64,000 bases of DNA from Heliocidaris erythrogramma. Its lineage: Eukaryota; Echinodermata; Echinoidea; Camarodonta; Echinometridae. Shown here piece by piece: positions 12,787 through 23,989 of this stretch. How positions within the stretch are numbered: the first letter of the stretch is position 1; each line of letters opens with the position of its first letter. The notes beneath the pieces were generated by a model. The model had not been told where the DNA came from. It did not search any database and worked only from the letters and a program-made list of their open reading frames with translations. A program made the translations under genes and the position numbers. The DNA lies in contig CM046873.1 in the NCBI GenBank assembly GCA_025617745.1, forward strand, positions 28,781,410 to 28,845,409. Direction: 5' to 3'.

Positions 12787-13482
12787 CTGTAAATAATATG
12801 TTCATGATGAGAGAGAAAAATAATCATTTATGATAAAAGTATATTTGCTAAAGAAAGACAAGGAATAACAGTAACAGGAGGGGGGGGGGGTGGAGGGGGC
12901 TGTAGCCCTGCAGCCCCGCCCACTCATTTGAAGAGTTAATCGATTGTACCACACATATCTCCGATGAATGTTCATTCCAAAAGTATAGTCTTCATGCATT
13001 TCCTCACATTTATCGTAATATTTAAAATGCTTTAGTACTTCTCGACAAATTTGTATACCGGGATTCATTATTAAGTAGTCTTTGATGCAATTATCGAAGA
13101 CAAATTGAATAATATGATTGGACTATATCAACTGCCTGTAGTCATTATAATTATGACATTGATCAAAGGTGATTATATTTTCTTTTGGTCATGCATGAGG
13201 ATGGATTCATTACATATATTTTTAAACAAATTATTTCCCCCAAAATGCAATATGAAAATTATAGAAATGGTTAAAACACATAAAAAATGTTGGGTTGAAT
13301 CAGTTAGAAACAATTTTGTGATGTATCAAGGCATAGTCAACAATTTCCCGACAGTTTATTATCTGGTACTTCAAATATTGATTCGATAGCTAATGGGTCT
13401 TCGATCTACCTGACATGCATCGGACACAAGTAGATCTCAGCAAACACTTCATTAGACCACAAAGTGCCAGTACTCCCTTGAC
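12787..13482. other. Sequence upstream of the first coding exon of the uncharacterised gene
   Basis: This would contain intron and possibly a 5' non-coding exon, because an acceptor (ATTATTTACAG) directly precedes the ATG-bearing exon. A G-rich tract lies near 12880. I see no convincing promoter motif. Confidence 0.4.
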
Positions 13483-13623
13483 CTGGGCCCTGTTTCATAA
13501 AACTTGGCATCAATGACAAGTTGCAGTAACTGTCATAAGCTACTGAATGTCTTGCATCTGATTGGCTTGAGAGCAAATTTGTTAGTAAAATCACTGACAA
13601 GACACTTGATGAAACGTCCCCAG
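13483..13623. mobile_element. Palindromic MITE variant (GGGCCCTGTTTCATAA type)
   Basis: The left end is CTGGGCCCTGTTTCATAAAA and the right end is CTTGATGAAACGTCCCCAG. It therefore combines the two terminal types seen separately elsewhere, around the common core CTTGCATCTGATTGGCT. Confidence 0.75.
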
Positions 13624-13763
13624 TATAATCACAATTTTATTAGGCCTTATCGATTTTACAATATTAAGACGCGAAATAAAATGAAATCCGGGAGGTTTGA
13701 TCCAGGCCATCACCTATAAAGTGTCACCGTCTGTATGGTCTGATTATCTCAGAAGTATTATCA

Positions 13764-13795
13764 CCCCCCCCCCCCCCACAGAGGGGGGGGGGGGG
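13764..13795. repeat. Poly-C / poly-G perfect hairpin
   Basis: Fourteen C, a five-base spacer (ACAGA), then thirteen G. It can fold into a GC-only hairpin or competing G-quadruplex/i-motif forms. Confidence 0.9.
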
Positions 13796-15402
13796 CAATC
13801 GGATGGTGCCCCTCCCCCTTTTGGAAAACACAAGTTGCATACCTCAAGTACACAACTCCAAGAAAATTCCCCTTCCCGCTGTTACTTAAAATGCCAGCCT
13901 GGGTAAATCAAATGAATCAAGTGAAAATGAAACACAAATTAATCTTGGTATTGCAAGCTCAGGATGATACTGCCCGAAGGAAATGTATATATACGTATAA
14001 TTCTAAGGCATCTTTGAATTATCATCGCTAAATAATAATACCTGGCATTTATAACGGGGGGGGGGGGGGGGTGGCTGACGCCTTTTGCGCGAATATTAAG
14101 TAAAAAATTGACATTTTCTGAAGTGAAAATGTACGGAAATTGCATATTCGGACACATTGCTGTCCAAATGTGCGGATAATCATACGCCTATATTGTGCAT
14201 TACGTTACATGGAATGTAGAACATATAGACGCTCATCGTTTCTTATTGTCCTTTTTAAATTGAGAGTCTGGTCCCATTCACTATTTTGCCGAACGGAACA
14301 TATCATTAACCAAATAAACCGTGAGAATTATTGTATTCAAATCGATATTTTTCTTATAAAATATGTTTTTTTTTTATCTTGGCCGGAAATATCACTTTAG
14401 CGCATCATTATCGATACTACTCCTTTATTAAATTAAATTACCTTCATTATTACAAAAAAACACCCCGAAACAACATACAAAAAAGAAAAAAAAAGAACAC
14501 AACAAACAAATTAACAAACACACACTCACACACAACCCCAGAATGCAGGAGTTACAATGCAGATTAACTTTAAGAACGAGGTCTTGTTAATGGCATGGCA
14601 TAGAGCAGTTGTCCTTAGCATTCGGTCATACATGTACCATCACAGTTAAAATACACATTATAAAGAGTTGAAAATAATTCGTATTCAATTATAAACACAG
14701 CCTTGCATATTGTGACTCGATGTACCTTCAATGTTGGCAAAAATTTATACCACTCGTTTCCCATTTATCTGTAAGCGTGTGCTTACATGGAACAAAACTG
14801 TACTGAGTATATTATATGATAATGAAACTTACCGAAGAAAAGCATAGATCAAAGTTCCGGGCGACGAATAATTAACTCGTCAACCAATTTATTCCATGTC
14901 GAGTATTAGATAAGTTCTCAATTTAGTGTCGAAATACGCCATGATCCTGCAGGAATATAATTTTTAAGTCATAAATAGTTGATAAATCCCATGTTATCGC
15001 GGGGACATGATCTGTAGTCTGTGTTAATTGTCCTTGGGTTAACCTTACTCCGATATCCACTAGGCCTCGGTTGTTTGGTCCTTCGTATAATGGGACCTGC
15101 TTGCAAATGGTTTACAGGGGAGGGGGTTCTCTGCTGCCGAGATTTGCTCCGGGCCCATTCAACCGAGCCACTGGAGTGAGGTACGATATTGACTCAGTGC
15201 GGGTCCTTTTCATAGTATATTAGACATTTCGACCCAAGGCGATTCGTCCTGTTTTTGAATTCGACATTAATTTGTGAGATGCCCTTGTGATAATAGGTGA
15301 AGAATGCTCAGTAAAATGACACCGTGGAAAACCATTTTTGTCTCTCTAAAACACCACGTTTTTTTTCTATTTAGGACAACTCGAACTGACCCGTGCGAAA
15401 TT
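13796..15402. other. Intergenic AT-rich DNA
   Basis: It contains a 16-base G tract at 14056-14071 and A-rich runs near 14455-14530. No gene or clear element was recognised. Confidence 0.5.
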
Positions 15403-15543
15403 AGGGGAGCGTTTCATCAAGCGTTTTGTCAGTGATTTTTACCGACAACTGTTATAAGCTACTGAAATCCTTGCATCTGATTGGTTGGGAGCAAATTTGT
15501 CGGTAAAAAGCACCGACAAAACACTTGATGAAACGCTCCCTAG
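15403..15543. mobile_element. Palindromic MITE 'GGGAGCGTTTCATCA', copy 3
   Basis: The left end is TTAGGGGAGCGTTTCATCAA and the right end is CTTGATGAAACGCTCCCTAG. The flanking TA on both sides fits a TA target duplication. Confidence 0.85.
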
Positions 15544-15785
15544 GCCCTGCTCTCTACGGAGATCTTGATTTGGCTTTGTAGAATGATATGTTTTGGTTGA
15601 CTATTGTTATATGGCAATCAGTCAAATTTGACTATTATCACCAACAATCTTTTCATTATTTTTTTTTGCAGATTTTAATCATTTAAAATAATACAATTGA
15701 GTCCTCTTTTTTTGGTAGTTATAATCTTTTTAAATTTTTTTTTTCTTTTCCTTTTTTAAAGATAAAATGGTATCATGCCAGGTTA

Positions 15786-15905
15786 CCGTGTGTGTGTAAT
15801 TGGGTTTTTTACAGACGTGTATCCATCAGATATGATTATTTACGTCTGGGGACCGACCTTTAACGTCACCATCCGAAAGACGTGGTCCTGTCGGTTCTAA
15901 ATTGG
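15786..15905 (-). repeat. 7SL-like SINE, 5'-truncated copy
   Basis: On the minus strand this matches the 3' two-thirds of the SINE at 35.5 and 41.2 kb: ACGTCTTTCGGATGGTGACG, then TTAAAGGTCGGTCC and a tail ending ATTACACACACACG. The 7SL-like head is missing here. Confidence 0.75.
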
Positions 15906-16560
15906 CACCGTCCTGACAAACCTGCTCATAGGCTCTTTATTAGTCTTTCCATTATTCACCTATAGCGACGCTGCGATAGTAGTTCGGTGTCAGTATTTTC
16001 TCTCGAGAGAATTATAAAGCTTTTCACGTTGGTGTAAATTGGTTAAATAACTTGAAAGCTCAAGTTGATACAAATGTCAGGAAGACATCGTGATAACGTA
16101 TCGCAGAATATTCTGCATTATTGATTCGCACCACTGATCAGTGATCAATGATTTGCACTTGTGTCTCGCAAATTCGGCCGAAATAGCCTAGCCCACTGGC
16201 CGAAGAATCGAAAGGCCGATCTACTCCACAACGCCAACAGGTTTTTCTATTCATTCGCTCAAGCCACCTAACAACGCGATTTGTTTATACGATTTAGCAC
16301 TCTGTGTACCTGCTCGTTCCCATTCATGAGTATTGAAAAATAGGATACTCCTTTTTGTGAACTGGGTTCTGTTTGAAAAGAAGGATTTAAACTGTGTTTA
16401 GCGACTCATTCTTGCGTATTAACGACCAAGGTCTGCAGGATCTGAGATTTAGCACTGTGACGTCAGAAATTTTAATTGATTGAATCAAGGAGGTACTATA
16501 AAGCAAGCTACCTCCTCGATTGAATGTAACAGAAAATCGCACAGTAAGAGACTTGGGGGA

Positions 16561-16570
16561 ATGAGAGAGA

Positions 16571-16618
<48 letters not shown>

Positions 16619-16650
16619 GAGAAAGAGGGGGGGGGGGAAGGAGGGAAAGG
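16561..16650 (+). repeat. GA/CAGA simple repeat with G tract
   Basis: GA dinucleotide repeat with CAGA interruptions, ending in a G homopolymer. The opposite strand gives a spurious Ser/Leu-rich reading frame. Confidence 0.9.
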
Positions 16651-16974
16651 GGTACATAGGGGACAAAATTATGTCGTATCCGAATGTTTATGTACCTATT
16701 GTAAACAGGGTCGTATATTATGAATTTATGATGAAATGCAAATAGTGTCATCACTGATGTTGAGTTGACTCTTAGCTAAAAAAAAAAAAATAGGTGCTCA
16801 GTGTTTTAGGGTCTCTTTTTAACTACTTTTTAGCTACAGCACCAGCACCCTCTACAGCACCCCAGCATCCTCAGCCTTCTAAATTCTGGGGTTGCTGCAG
16901 CACCCCCAGCACCCCCGGCTCCAAATGCAATAATATAATATATGCCTCCTTTAATTTCAAATCTTAAAGTTTCA

Positions 16975-17060
16975 TCTTAATTGTATAATAATAAAGATAT
17001 ATTTATACAGCGCATCATAAACTATGCCGTTTCTCTATGCGCTTTACTATGTAAATACAA
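16975..17060 (-). repeat. SINE 3' end fragment
   Basis: The minus strand reads AGCGCATAGAGAAACGGC and then GCGCTGTATAAATATATC with an ATT-type tail. This resembles the 3' ends of tRNA-type SINEs. No tRNA head is present. Confidence 0.5.
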
Positions 17061-17461
17061 CAAAATGACAAAAGAAAAAAGAAAAAAAAGGATGAAATCA
17101 GATAATTTCTTAAACTTAGTATTACTACAAAGATAACAAATATTACATTAAAATTGCAATTTGGTAACCGAAATGTATGACCAACATTACATCGTTATTG
17201 GATAGTAATAAAAATATATGTATACACCAAATGATGCAATAGTCATGACAATCAAACTGTCATATAGCCTAACACATGTGTTAAAACAGTGCCGGATCCA
17301 GTATTTTGTGAGGTGAGGGAGGGGGCCCAATATTATGTAAATTTTCTGACAAGCAAAAATCACAAATGGTCATCAGCATATTTGAGGTGTCTGACAAGCA
17401 AAAAAAAAATGTTTTAATTAAGAAAAAAATGGAAAAAAGGTCATCACCGATTTTGGGGCCC

Positions 17462-17747
17462 TTAAAGGGATACGCCACCGGGCGGCCGTGGGAAAAGTCA
17501 GGATTGCGTAAGCCCCATTCACCCGTACACAAAGTTTGTGCGTCGAACGTGTCCGTTGGACTAAGTGGGATTACATTTCGACTGCACGAAGCCGACCGAA
17601 TCTTGCACGAGAGCTCGAGCATGTTTGTGCGGCGACCAGACTATCCGAGGTTTGCGCCCCACGGGGCAACGGCACGATCAGGTAACGATCACGGTGCCCT
17701 CTCGCGGCATTAAAACGTCCGCAATCTGTGGTTGAGTATCCCTTTAA
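17462..17747. mobile_element. TTAA MITE 'AGGGATACGCC', copy 1 (278 bp)
   Basis: The element spans 17466-17743 with TTAA at both borders. Terminal inverted repeats are AGGGATAC and GTATCCCT. The interior is GC-rich compared with its surroundings, so long reading frames appear by chance. A second copy is at 36.72-37.02 kb. The TTAAAGGGA border resembles the TTAAAGGRR border of the Xenopus T2 MITEs. Confidence 0.88.
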
Positions 17748-17943
17748 TTATTCCGGGTATAAGGTTCACAGCGCACCAATACCCTCTAGTTAATATTCTT
17801 TTTTTTTGTTTAGAACCTGACTCATTTTTAATGGTATTGCGATTTATTTCCGAAATCGGATCGCAATCGATTTACACTTTTGTCGTTATATATAAAAAAA
17901 AAACCTATAAACTGTCATGTGTGAACACACCTTTAAAATGCAG

Positions 17944-18275
17944 TTAATAATGGTAATATCAATACTACTACTAGTACTACTACTACTACTAATGATAATG
18001 ATAATAATGATAATAATAACAATAGTAATAATAATGATGATAATAATATTATTAATAATAATAATAATAATAATAGTAGTAGTATTATTATAACGATAAT
18101 TTTGCGACTTAAGGCGAATCCTAACAATCGGTTTATTTCGTCACAATAGAAATTCAACGTTTGGGCGAAATGAGTGTAAGTTAGGGCGAAACGGAACAAA
18201 AGAACGAGACAAAATATTTCGCCCTAAGTCGCAGTTAGAGTTATAATAATAATAATAGTAATAATGAAAACAATG
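17944..18275 (+). repeat. TAA/TAC trinucleotide microsatellites
   Basis: Imperfect ACT, ATA and ATG trinucleotide runs at 17958-18090 and 18240-18265, separated by ~150 bp of unique sequence. The opposite strand gives only a poly-Leu artefact frame. Confidence 0.9.
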
Positions 18276-18412
18276 ATAATACTAGTGGCTTCTTGTATAC
18301 GTTCAGGTCCGTCACCTCGTGACGCTCACGGCGCTCCAACATTATTATTTTTGTCCCCACTGAATAATGGAAGAGCTCAATCTTTTCCGTTACGGTTCCT
18401 TTTATTGTACGG

Positions 18413-19050
18413 TATAAGATGAAAAGACAAGATGACGAGTTGTTGAAACTTGGCATTGCAAGTCGACTTGTTTGGTATAAGACGAGTTGCCGAGTTATTG
18501 GAATTCGGCAAGTCGACTTGTTTGGGGCAAGAAGACAAGATGACGAGTTGTTTGAACTCGGCAAGTCGATTTGTTTAGGACAAGAAGACGAGATGACGAG
18601 TTAATGCAACTCAGCGAGTCGACTGGTTTGGGACAAGAAGACAAGATGACGACTTGCGAAGTTGCATTAGCTTGTCATCTTATCTTCTTGTCCAAAATAA
18701 GTCCACTTGCCGAGTTCCAACAACTTGTCTTCTCGTTTTTTGTCTCAAATAAGTCGGCATGCCGAGTTCCAACAACTTGTCTTTTCGACTTCTTGTCCAG
18801 AATAAGTCGACTTGCCAAGTTCCAACAACTCGTCTTCTGGTCGTTTTATCTTGTTTTCTCGTCTTCTTATCTCGTCTTCTCGCCATTTAACCTATTTTCT
18901 CGTCTTCTTATCTCGTCATCTGGTTGGCACTTATAAGCTTCCGTATATACCAGTCGACTTGCCGAGTTCCAATAACTCGTATTCCTGTCATTTTAACTTG
19001 TCTTCTCGTCTTCTTATCTCGTCATCTGGGTGGCACTTATAAGCTTCCGT
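18413..19050. mobile_element. Fold-back element made of inverted ~35-60 bp repeats
   Basis: The left half repeats units containing GACGAGTTGTT...CGGCAAGTCGACTTGTTT. The right half repeats the inverse, AAGTCGACTTGCCGAGTTCC...AACTCGTCTTCTCG. A terminal segment (GGCACTTATAAGCTTCCGTA) occurs twice at the right end, near 18925 and 19026. Inverted arrays like this are typical of fold-back DNA elements. No coding signal. Confidence 0.7.
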
Positions 19051-19764
19051 ATTTTATTGTTTACACGCGCTAAACAAAAGAGTTCAGTCATCGGTTTACG
19101 TTTAAATCTAGCTGTGTGTTAAAAACGTTAACGAGTCGTACTGCCCTCCCGGGGGTGTGCCTCTGTCAATCTCAAAACAGGGGGCTAAGGAGCTAAATGG
19201 TTAATTGAGGAAGCTCATTTTTGAGGGTCTAAGGATCGAAAGGGCTCATGGGCAGAGCTAATTTTAGCTGCTCCCGATCTCACTACTCATGCGGTGCATG
19301 TGCTGAGCTGAGTCAGCGGTCGCAGCGCTGTTTTTAACTCTGTACATGCCACTGCACTGAATTCAGTGGTAAGAGTAGTTCAGTACATGCACTGAACTCG
19401 ATGTCGCATGCAGATTGAACTCGCTGAGCCGCCGCTAGCACCAGGGGCACTAGGCCGCCCAGCTCCCCCCTCCCCCCCCCCCCCCCCGCTGCGCTGGCCT
19501 GGGAGGCTAGGGAGCGACCGTTCCCGGACAATGGCCTGTGCGCATTGTTTTCTCATATCTAGGGAGCAAGTCGGAAGCCAATCGAGGTGCGGTTAGTGAA
19601 AATCGCATATCATGGGAGCGGCCCGAGAAGTTTGAAAATGGGGGGACGTCACAGCGGCACATACATGTGTGACATTATTTACGAGTGCCCCCCCCCCCCC
19701 GGGACTGCCCTATTTGGGAAGGTTGTTGAATGATGCATGCAGTCTCGGTCGTCTTGAATATATG

Positions 19765-20373
19765 CATAGGGACTTTTAGAAGCAGTGGACTAGTACTTCG
19801 TCCCAGTCGACTAATTCGCGCATGTCAACGTCGTCGACTGCCCATGTTGACTACAGTTCTGATCATTTTAGATTCACTCGACGTGTACGTACCGTCGACG
19901 TCAACCAGAAGTAAACACTCAACGGATGAGCATAATACACTATGAACACGATGACATATAGAGCGGACAATTTATGCAGCTCCTCATTGTACCCTCCACA
20001 ATAGCTCTAGTAGACAAAAGGACATCCCTTCACTGCTATTATGTGACACCTGTTCTATTTTTACAGGATAGCAATGGATGGATGTTCTTTTGTTAACCAG
20101 TGCAATTGTGAAGGGTACAATAAGGAGCTGCATAAATTGTACGCTTCTTTGTTCGTCATGTTCATAGTGATAGTTGAGCTGTTCTGATGACGTCATATAC
20201 GTGAACCTCGTCGAAGATTTCGGAGCACCGCAAAAACGAAGTGAACACGTTCTCGATTTTGCAAGTCAGGGAGGAGGACAGGGAGAGGGCGAGTGGCGCA
20301 TGCGCAGTGGCGTAGAATGATGTCCTTGCGTACCAGTCGACTAAGTGGACGTGCAATTCTAAAAGTCCCTCAT
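19765..20373. mobile_element. MITE 'AGGGACTTTTAGAA', copy 1, carrying a nested element
   Basis: The element spans 19768-20370. Inverted ends are AGGGACTTTTAGAA and TTCTAAAAGTCCCT, with a 3 bp duplication CAT on both sides. Its uninterrupted sibling is at 50.10-50.47 kb. After removing the nested insert and one ATA, this copy is 368 bp against 369 bp for the sibling. Confidence 0.88.
19935..20172. mobile_element. Nested 232 bp element with CACTA-type ends
   Basis: Element 19938-20169 begins CACTATGAACACGATGAC and ends GTTCATAGTG, flanked by ATA on both sides. The sibling host copy at 50.27 kb shows the unoccupied site, with a single ATA. CACTA termini plus a 3 bp duplication are the signature of the CACTA (En/Spm) superfamily. 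It is too short to encode a transposase. Confidence 0.85.
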
Positions 20374-20544
20374 ATCGATGACGTTGGCTGGTGATTAAAG
20401 GCGGCGTGCAGCAAGCTGCACGCTTGTGTCGACTTCCCGCTATTCCGAGCGTTTCGAGGATCGACCAGAATATCGACAGAGCAACACAGCCGCCTTGATT
20501 GAAGGCTACGGTCATAGCCGAGCCGCCAAATAATTATGTAGCGC

Positions 20545-20700
20545 TCTAGCATATCGGGTACATCTACACCTGGGTAGAGAGTGACAAACGTGGATTAATG
20601 TCATGCCAAAAGACGTTCGTGCCCGGCTGGGATTCGAACCCTCAACCCCTTGAGAGTCAAGTGAAAGAACCAATTTACCAAGATACCTCTACGTTTTAAG
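20545..20700 (-). repeat. tRNA-derived SINE, 5' portion
   Basis: The minus strand has a box A-like TGGTAAATTGGTTCTTTC, box B GGTTCGAATCCC and the family body (GTTTGTCACTCTCTACCCAG). The 3' end seems truncated. Confidence 0.7.
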
Positions 20701-20831
20701 CATTATAATTACTATCATGCAAATCAAGACATTTAAAAAAAATACATTTATTCAAAAAATGAAATTATGTCAAGGAGAAAACTAAACTCCATCAGGTTTG
20801 ACTTTTCTGCAATAGATTATACTTTTTTTCT

Positions 20832-21771
20832 TTAAAGTAGAACACTCAAGAAAATCACAAATATGGCAATTAATGTATCACTAGAAATTGGGAAGCTTAC
20901 AGATGGCAATCGTATGAGTTTTATGTCAACTGCGTATATGATGATTATAAAAACAACATAAATAAAAGCTCTTCTCAGCATGTGGAATATCCGAGGATTC
21001 GCCAGAAATATAGCGATGTTTTGATGTCGTCATACGAGGGATCGATCCTGCTTAAGCAGACGACGTCCTATAATGAATGAACGTAATTGCAATGCAATTA
21101 TTTATCAAATTATAAAGAGTTTGGTACATTTAAACATGACCTTATTTCACACCATTCTAAAAGGGAAAGTGAACTGATTCTGATAACTAAAACCGTTTGA
21201 TTGTAAATACACAGGAGAAGGGTCAATGATCAATGAAATAAACCCCATATTCAAATTGAAAAGCCCTGCGAATAATAGCTGGATGGTATTCGTTCCCTCT
21301 TGAAACGCCGAACATGCCGCGGTGCAAGCAGCTGAAAATACAATGGCGTCTTATTTTGTTTACAAGTGACTGATTCCTTTATTTTTTTAACGCTGCATTT
21401 TTCATCAAAATAATACCATACACGAAGTTAAGAGTGAGGCAACAGACTAACATTAAGACTGACGCTAGTCAAGTAAGAGAAATAAGTGAAGAGGAGATGA
21501 CAAAACAGGCACTGAAAAATGTGTATAATGTTATGGGACATCGTCTGCTTAGACAGGACTCGCCCCTCTTGTGTCGTCACACATCTCAGCAGCGTTCAAG
21601 GAGCTTTTCAGCTGCTATATCGGGGGCTGTATTTTACCGTTTTATAATTGATAATAATCATTAATTCAAATGTTTCCAAGCTTTAAATTTGGATAACCTT
21701 GTTTAATTTATGCCATCTATGCAATAATAAGTATTAAGCCAATATTTAAAATCATCAGTGTTCTACTTTAA
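20832..21771 (+). mobile_element. TTAA-flanked element A, copy 3 (932 bp)
   Basis: Element 20836-21767 with TTAA at 20832-20835 and 21768-21771. It is more divergent than copies 1 and 2. The empty site TTTCTTTAATCTCTC survives in the neighbouring duplicate near 22390 and confirms one TTAA before insertion. Confidence 0.9.
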
Positions 21772-22045
21772 TCTCTCTCCCTCTCGCTCTATCTATCCTA
21801 TCTCTTATTTAATTTGCTTTCTTCCATAACTAACACTTGCTTTGTCATGCAACCTAAATCCTGACGTCTCTATCTCCACTCCTTTGAACTCATGTCTTGC
21901 ACTTTTATCCAAATTCCCTTTTCTTATTTCTAGCTAAACCTATTATTCTATTCCAAATATTCTCATTGTACATTGCACATTTTACATGTATAGTAAGTAA
22001 GAAAGAGTAACATAACTGATACTATTTTAGAATTATACCACTGAA

Positions 22046-22225
22046 CACGATAAGAACTACTTTCGAAAAATAAACTCAATTTCAAAGGCCTATTAGGCTA
22101 TAGAAACCAGGTTCGGATTATGTAATACACCGTTGTAATGTTCGCACATTTCTAAAGGTGATAGACAGGGCTATTGAAATTGTCTTGAGTTTATTTTTTC
22201 GAAAGTAGTTTTTATCATGTTCGGA
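22046..22225. mobile_element. Palindromic MITE 'GAACACGATAA', copy 2
   Basis: The left arm is CTGAACACGATAAGAACTAC and the right arm is GTAGTTTTTATCATGTTCGG. The unoccupied sequence ATTATACCAGGTGGTG is present in the adjacent duplicate near 22667, which locates the insertion. The interior is inverted relative to the 8.5 kb copy. Confidence 0.82.
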
Positions 22226-22256
22226 AGGTGGTGAAAAAATTAACCAACGAATTAAA

Positions 22257-22296
22257 GGAAGTAGTAGTAGTAGTATTAGTAGTAGTAGTAGTAGTA
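22257..22296 (+). repeat. TAG trinucleotide microsatellite
   Basis: (TAG)n with one TAT interruption, at the end of the left duplication unit. Confidence 0.9.
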
Positions 22297-22331
22297 GTGC
22301 TATCCACACTTAATAAAGAGTAATGGGAAAT

Positions 22332-22712
22332 AAAGGAGAAAACTAAACTCCGTCAGGTTTGACTTTTCTGGAACAGATTATACCTTTTTTCTTTAATCTC
22401 TCTTCCTCTCGCTCTGTCTATCCGACCTCTTATCGGATTTGCTTTCTTCCATAACTAAAAGTTGCTTTGTCATGCAACTTTTAAGTTAAGTCTCTTTTAA
22501 GTCTCTTCACTGCTTTGAACTCATTTCTTGCATTTTTATTCAAATTCCCTTTTCTTATTTCTAGCTAAACCTATTATTCTCTTCCAAATATTCTTATTGT
22601 ACATTGCACATTGTACATGTATAGTAAGGAAGAAAGAGTAGCAAAACTGATACTATTTTAGAATTATACCAGGTGGTGAAAAAAAATTAACCAACGAATA
22701 AAAGGAAGAAGA

Positions 22713-22743
<31 letters not shown>

Positions 22744-22760
22744 GTAGTAGTAGTAGCAGC
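22332..22760 (+). repeat. Tandem segmental duplication, right unit (empty-site copy)
   Basis: The backbone matches 20771-22320 but both mobile insertions are absent. It includes TCTGGAACAGATTATACC, GCTTTCTTCCATAACTAA and GGTGGTGAAAAAAAATTAACC, and ends in a long TAG microsatellite. Confidence 0.85.
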
Positions 22761-22933
22761 AGCGGCAGTATAGTAGTAGTAGTAGTAGTAACATCAGTTT
22801 TAGATATTGTAGTAGTAGTAGTAGTAGTAGTAGTAGTAACAGTAGTAGTATAGTAGTAGTAGTAGTAGTAATAGTAGTAGTATAGTAGTAGTAGTAGCAG
22901 TAGTAGTAATAGTAGTAGTAGTAGCAGTAGTAA

Positions 22934-22975
<42 letters not shown>

Positions 22976-22990
22976 TATTATAGTAGTTAT
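22706..22990 (+). repeat. Long TAG microsatellite
   Basis: About 280 bp of (TAG)n with CAG and TAA interruptions. Reading frames across it (poly-Thr, poly-Tyr) are artefacts. Confidence 0.95.
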
Positions 22991-22999
22991 ATTGTTCTA

Positions 23000-23989
23000 G
23001 TAGTGTAGGAGGAGGAGTAGGAGAAAAGGGAATATTAAAGAAAGAAGGCTTTACTTTTCTTTTGTTCATCTCTTATGAGTTGAAGACCCCAGGAAGCAAG
23101 AATCAAATTCATCTTATTGAAATACGTACCCATTTTACCATAATGCTTTTAATTGAAAGTAATTTAACGAATTTCCAATGAATTATCAAACCAAAACAGA
23201 AATTTTCAAATTAGACAAACAACTGGAATTTTACATTCATATGTTTAAAGCTGTAATAGATGAATAGATAATTGTTTAACTAAGTAAAATAACGATTTTC
23301 TAGTTAATTAAACATAACAATGAACAAAGACTATTTCTAACAAAGAAATAAATTAGATAATTAAATGGATTAATGAACGAAAATAAATACAAAGGAAATA
23401 TAAAGATTTTCAAATGGATTAATTACAACCATGCATAACCAACATTACTTCAAAATTAAAAAAAAATCATAATCAATAGATTTTTTAAAATTAATCATAC
23501 ATGCTAAAATTGTAAGAAAATCACCAAAAGGAATTAAAATAGATTAACCCAACTTTCAAATGAATTAACCTTATCTCTTTTCGAAGATAATTCCGCGATA
23601 ATTTCAAATTAGATAAAAGACTTTACTGTTAAATTCTTTATGCAAAGTTGTGTGAAGTTTTTAAAAAAGTTATTTAAAAAGAGATGTAAATTATTGTAAA
23701 TTTATTAAGCTATTCATCAAAATTGCTAATTTTAAAGTATTCAACTGACTTAATATAAGGAAATTGCCAGATTTAATGAAAAGTTACATGCACGATAACG
23801 ATTTTCGAATGAATTGTTACCATAACCCAGATAATTTAATGATCAACTGATTTTTTTTTTAATTCAAACATGCTAAGTTGTAAGAAAATTACCAAAAGTT
23901 ATACAAAGTTATACCATTTCCACTGAACTAATGCTATTAATTAATGAATATTAGTTCAATATAACGTGGAGAAGGTTTAGGGTTCACCG
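23000..23989. other. Very AT-rich unique stretch
   Basis: Roughly 1 kb dominated by A and T, with many short TTAATT-like words. No open frame, splice pattern or repeat ends were recognised. Confidence 0.5.

Larger units (their letters stand above)
20771..22320 (+). repeat. Tandem segmental duplication, left unit (with two insertions)
   Basis: It begins AAGGAGAAAACTAAACTCC and ends in a TAG microsatellite. The right unit at 22332-22760 has the same backbone but lacks both mobile insertions, element A copy 3 and the 22.05 kb MITE. The right unit therefore preserves the pre-insertion state. Confidence 0.85.

Noticed and set aside
16485-16754. Ser/Leu-rich minus-strand frame
   Set aside because: Antisense of a GA/CAGA simple repeat.
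17366-17713. 115-codon open frame, mirrored by a 118-codon frame at 36653-37009
   Set aside because: Both lie inside copies of the same GC-rich TTAA MITE and extend across its borders into unrelated flank. Long frames occur on both strands because of base composition.
17933-18199. Leu/Ile-rich open frame on the minus strand
   Set aside because: It is a translated trinucleotide microsatellite, as are the frames at 22118-22309, 22800-23069 and 30031-30297.
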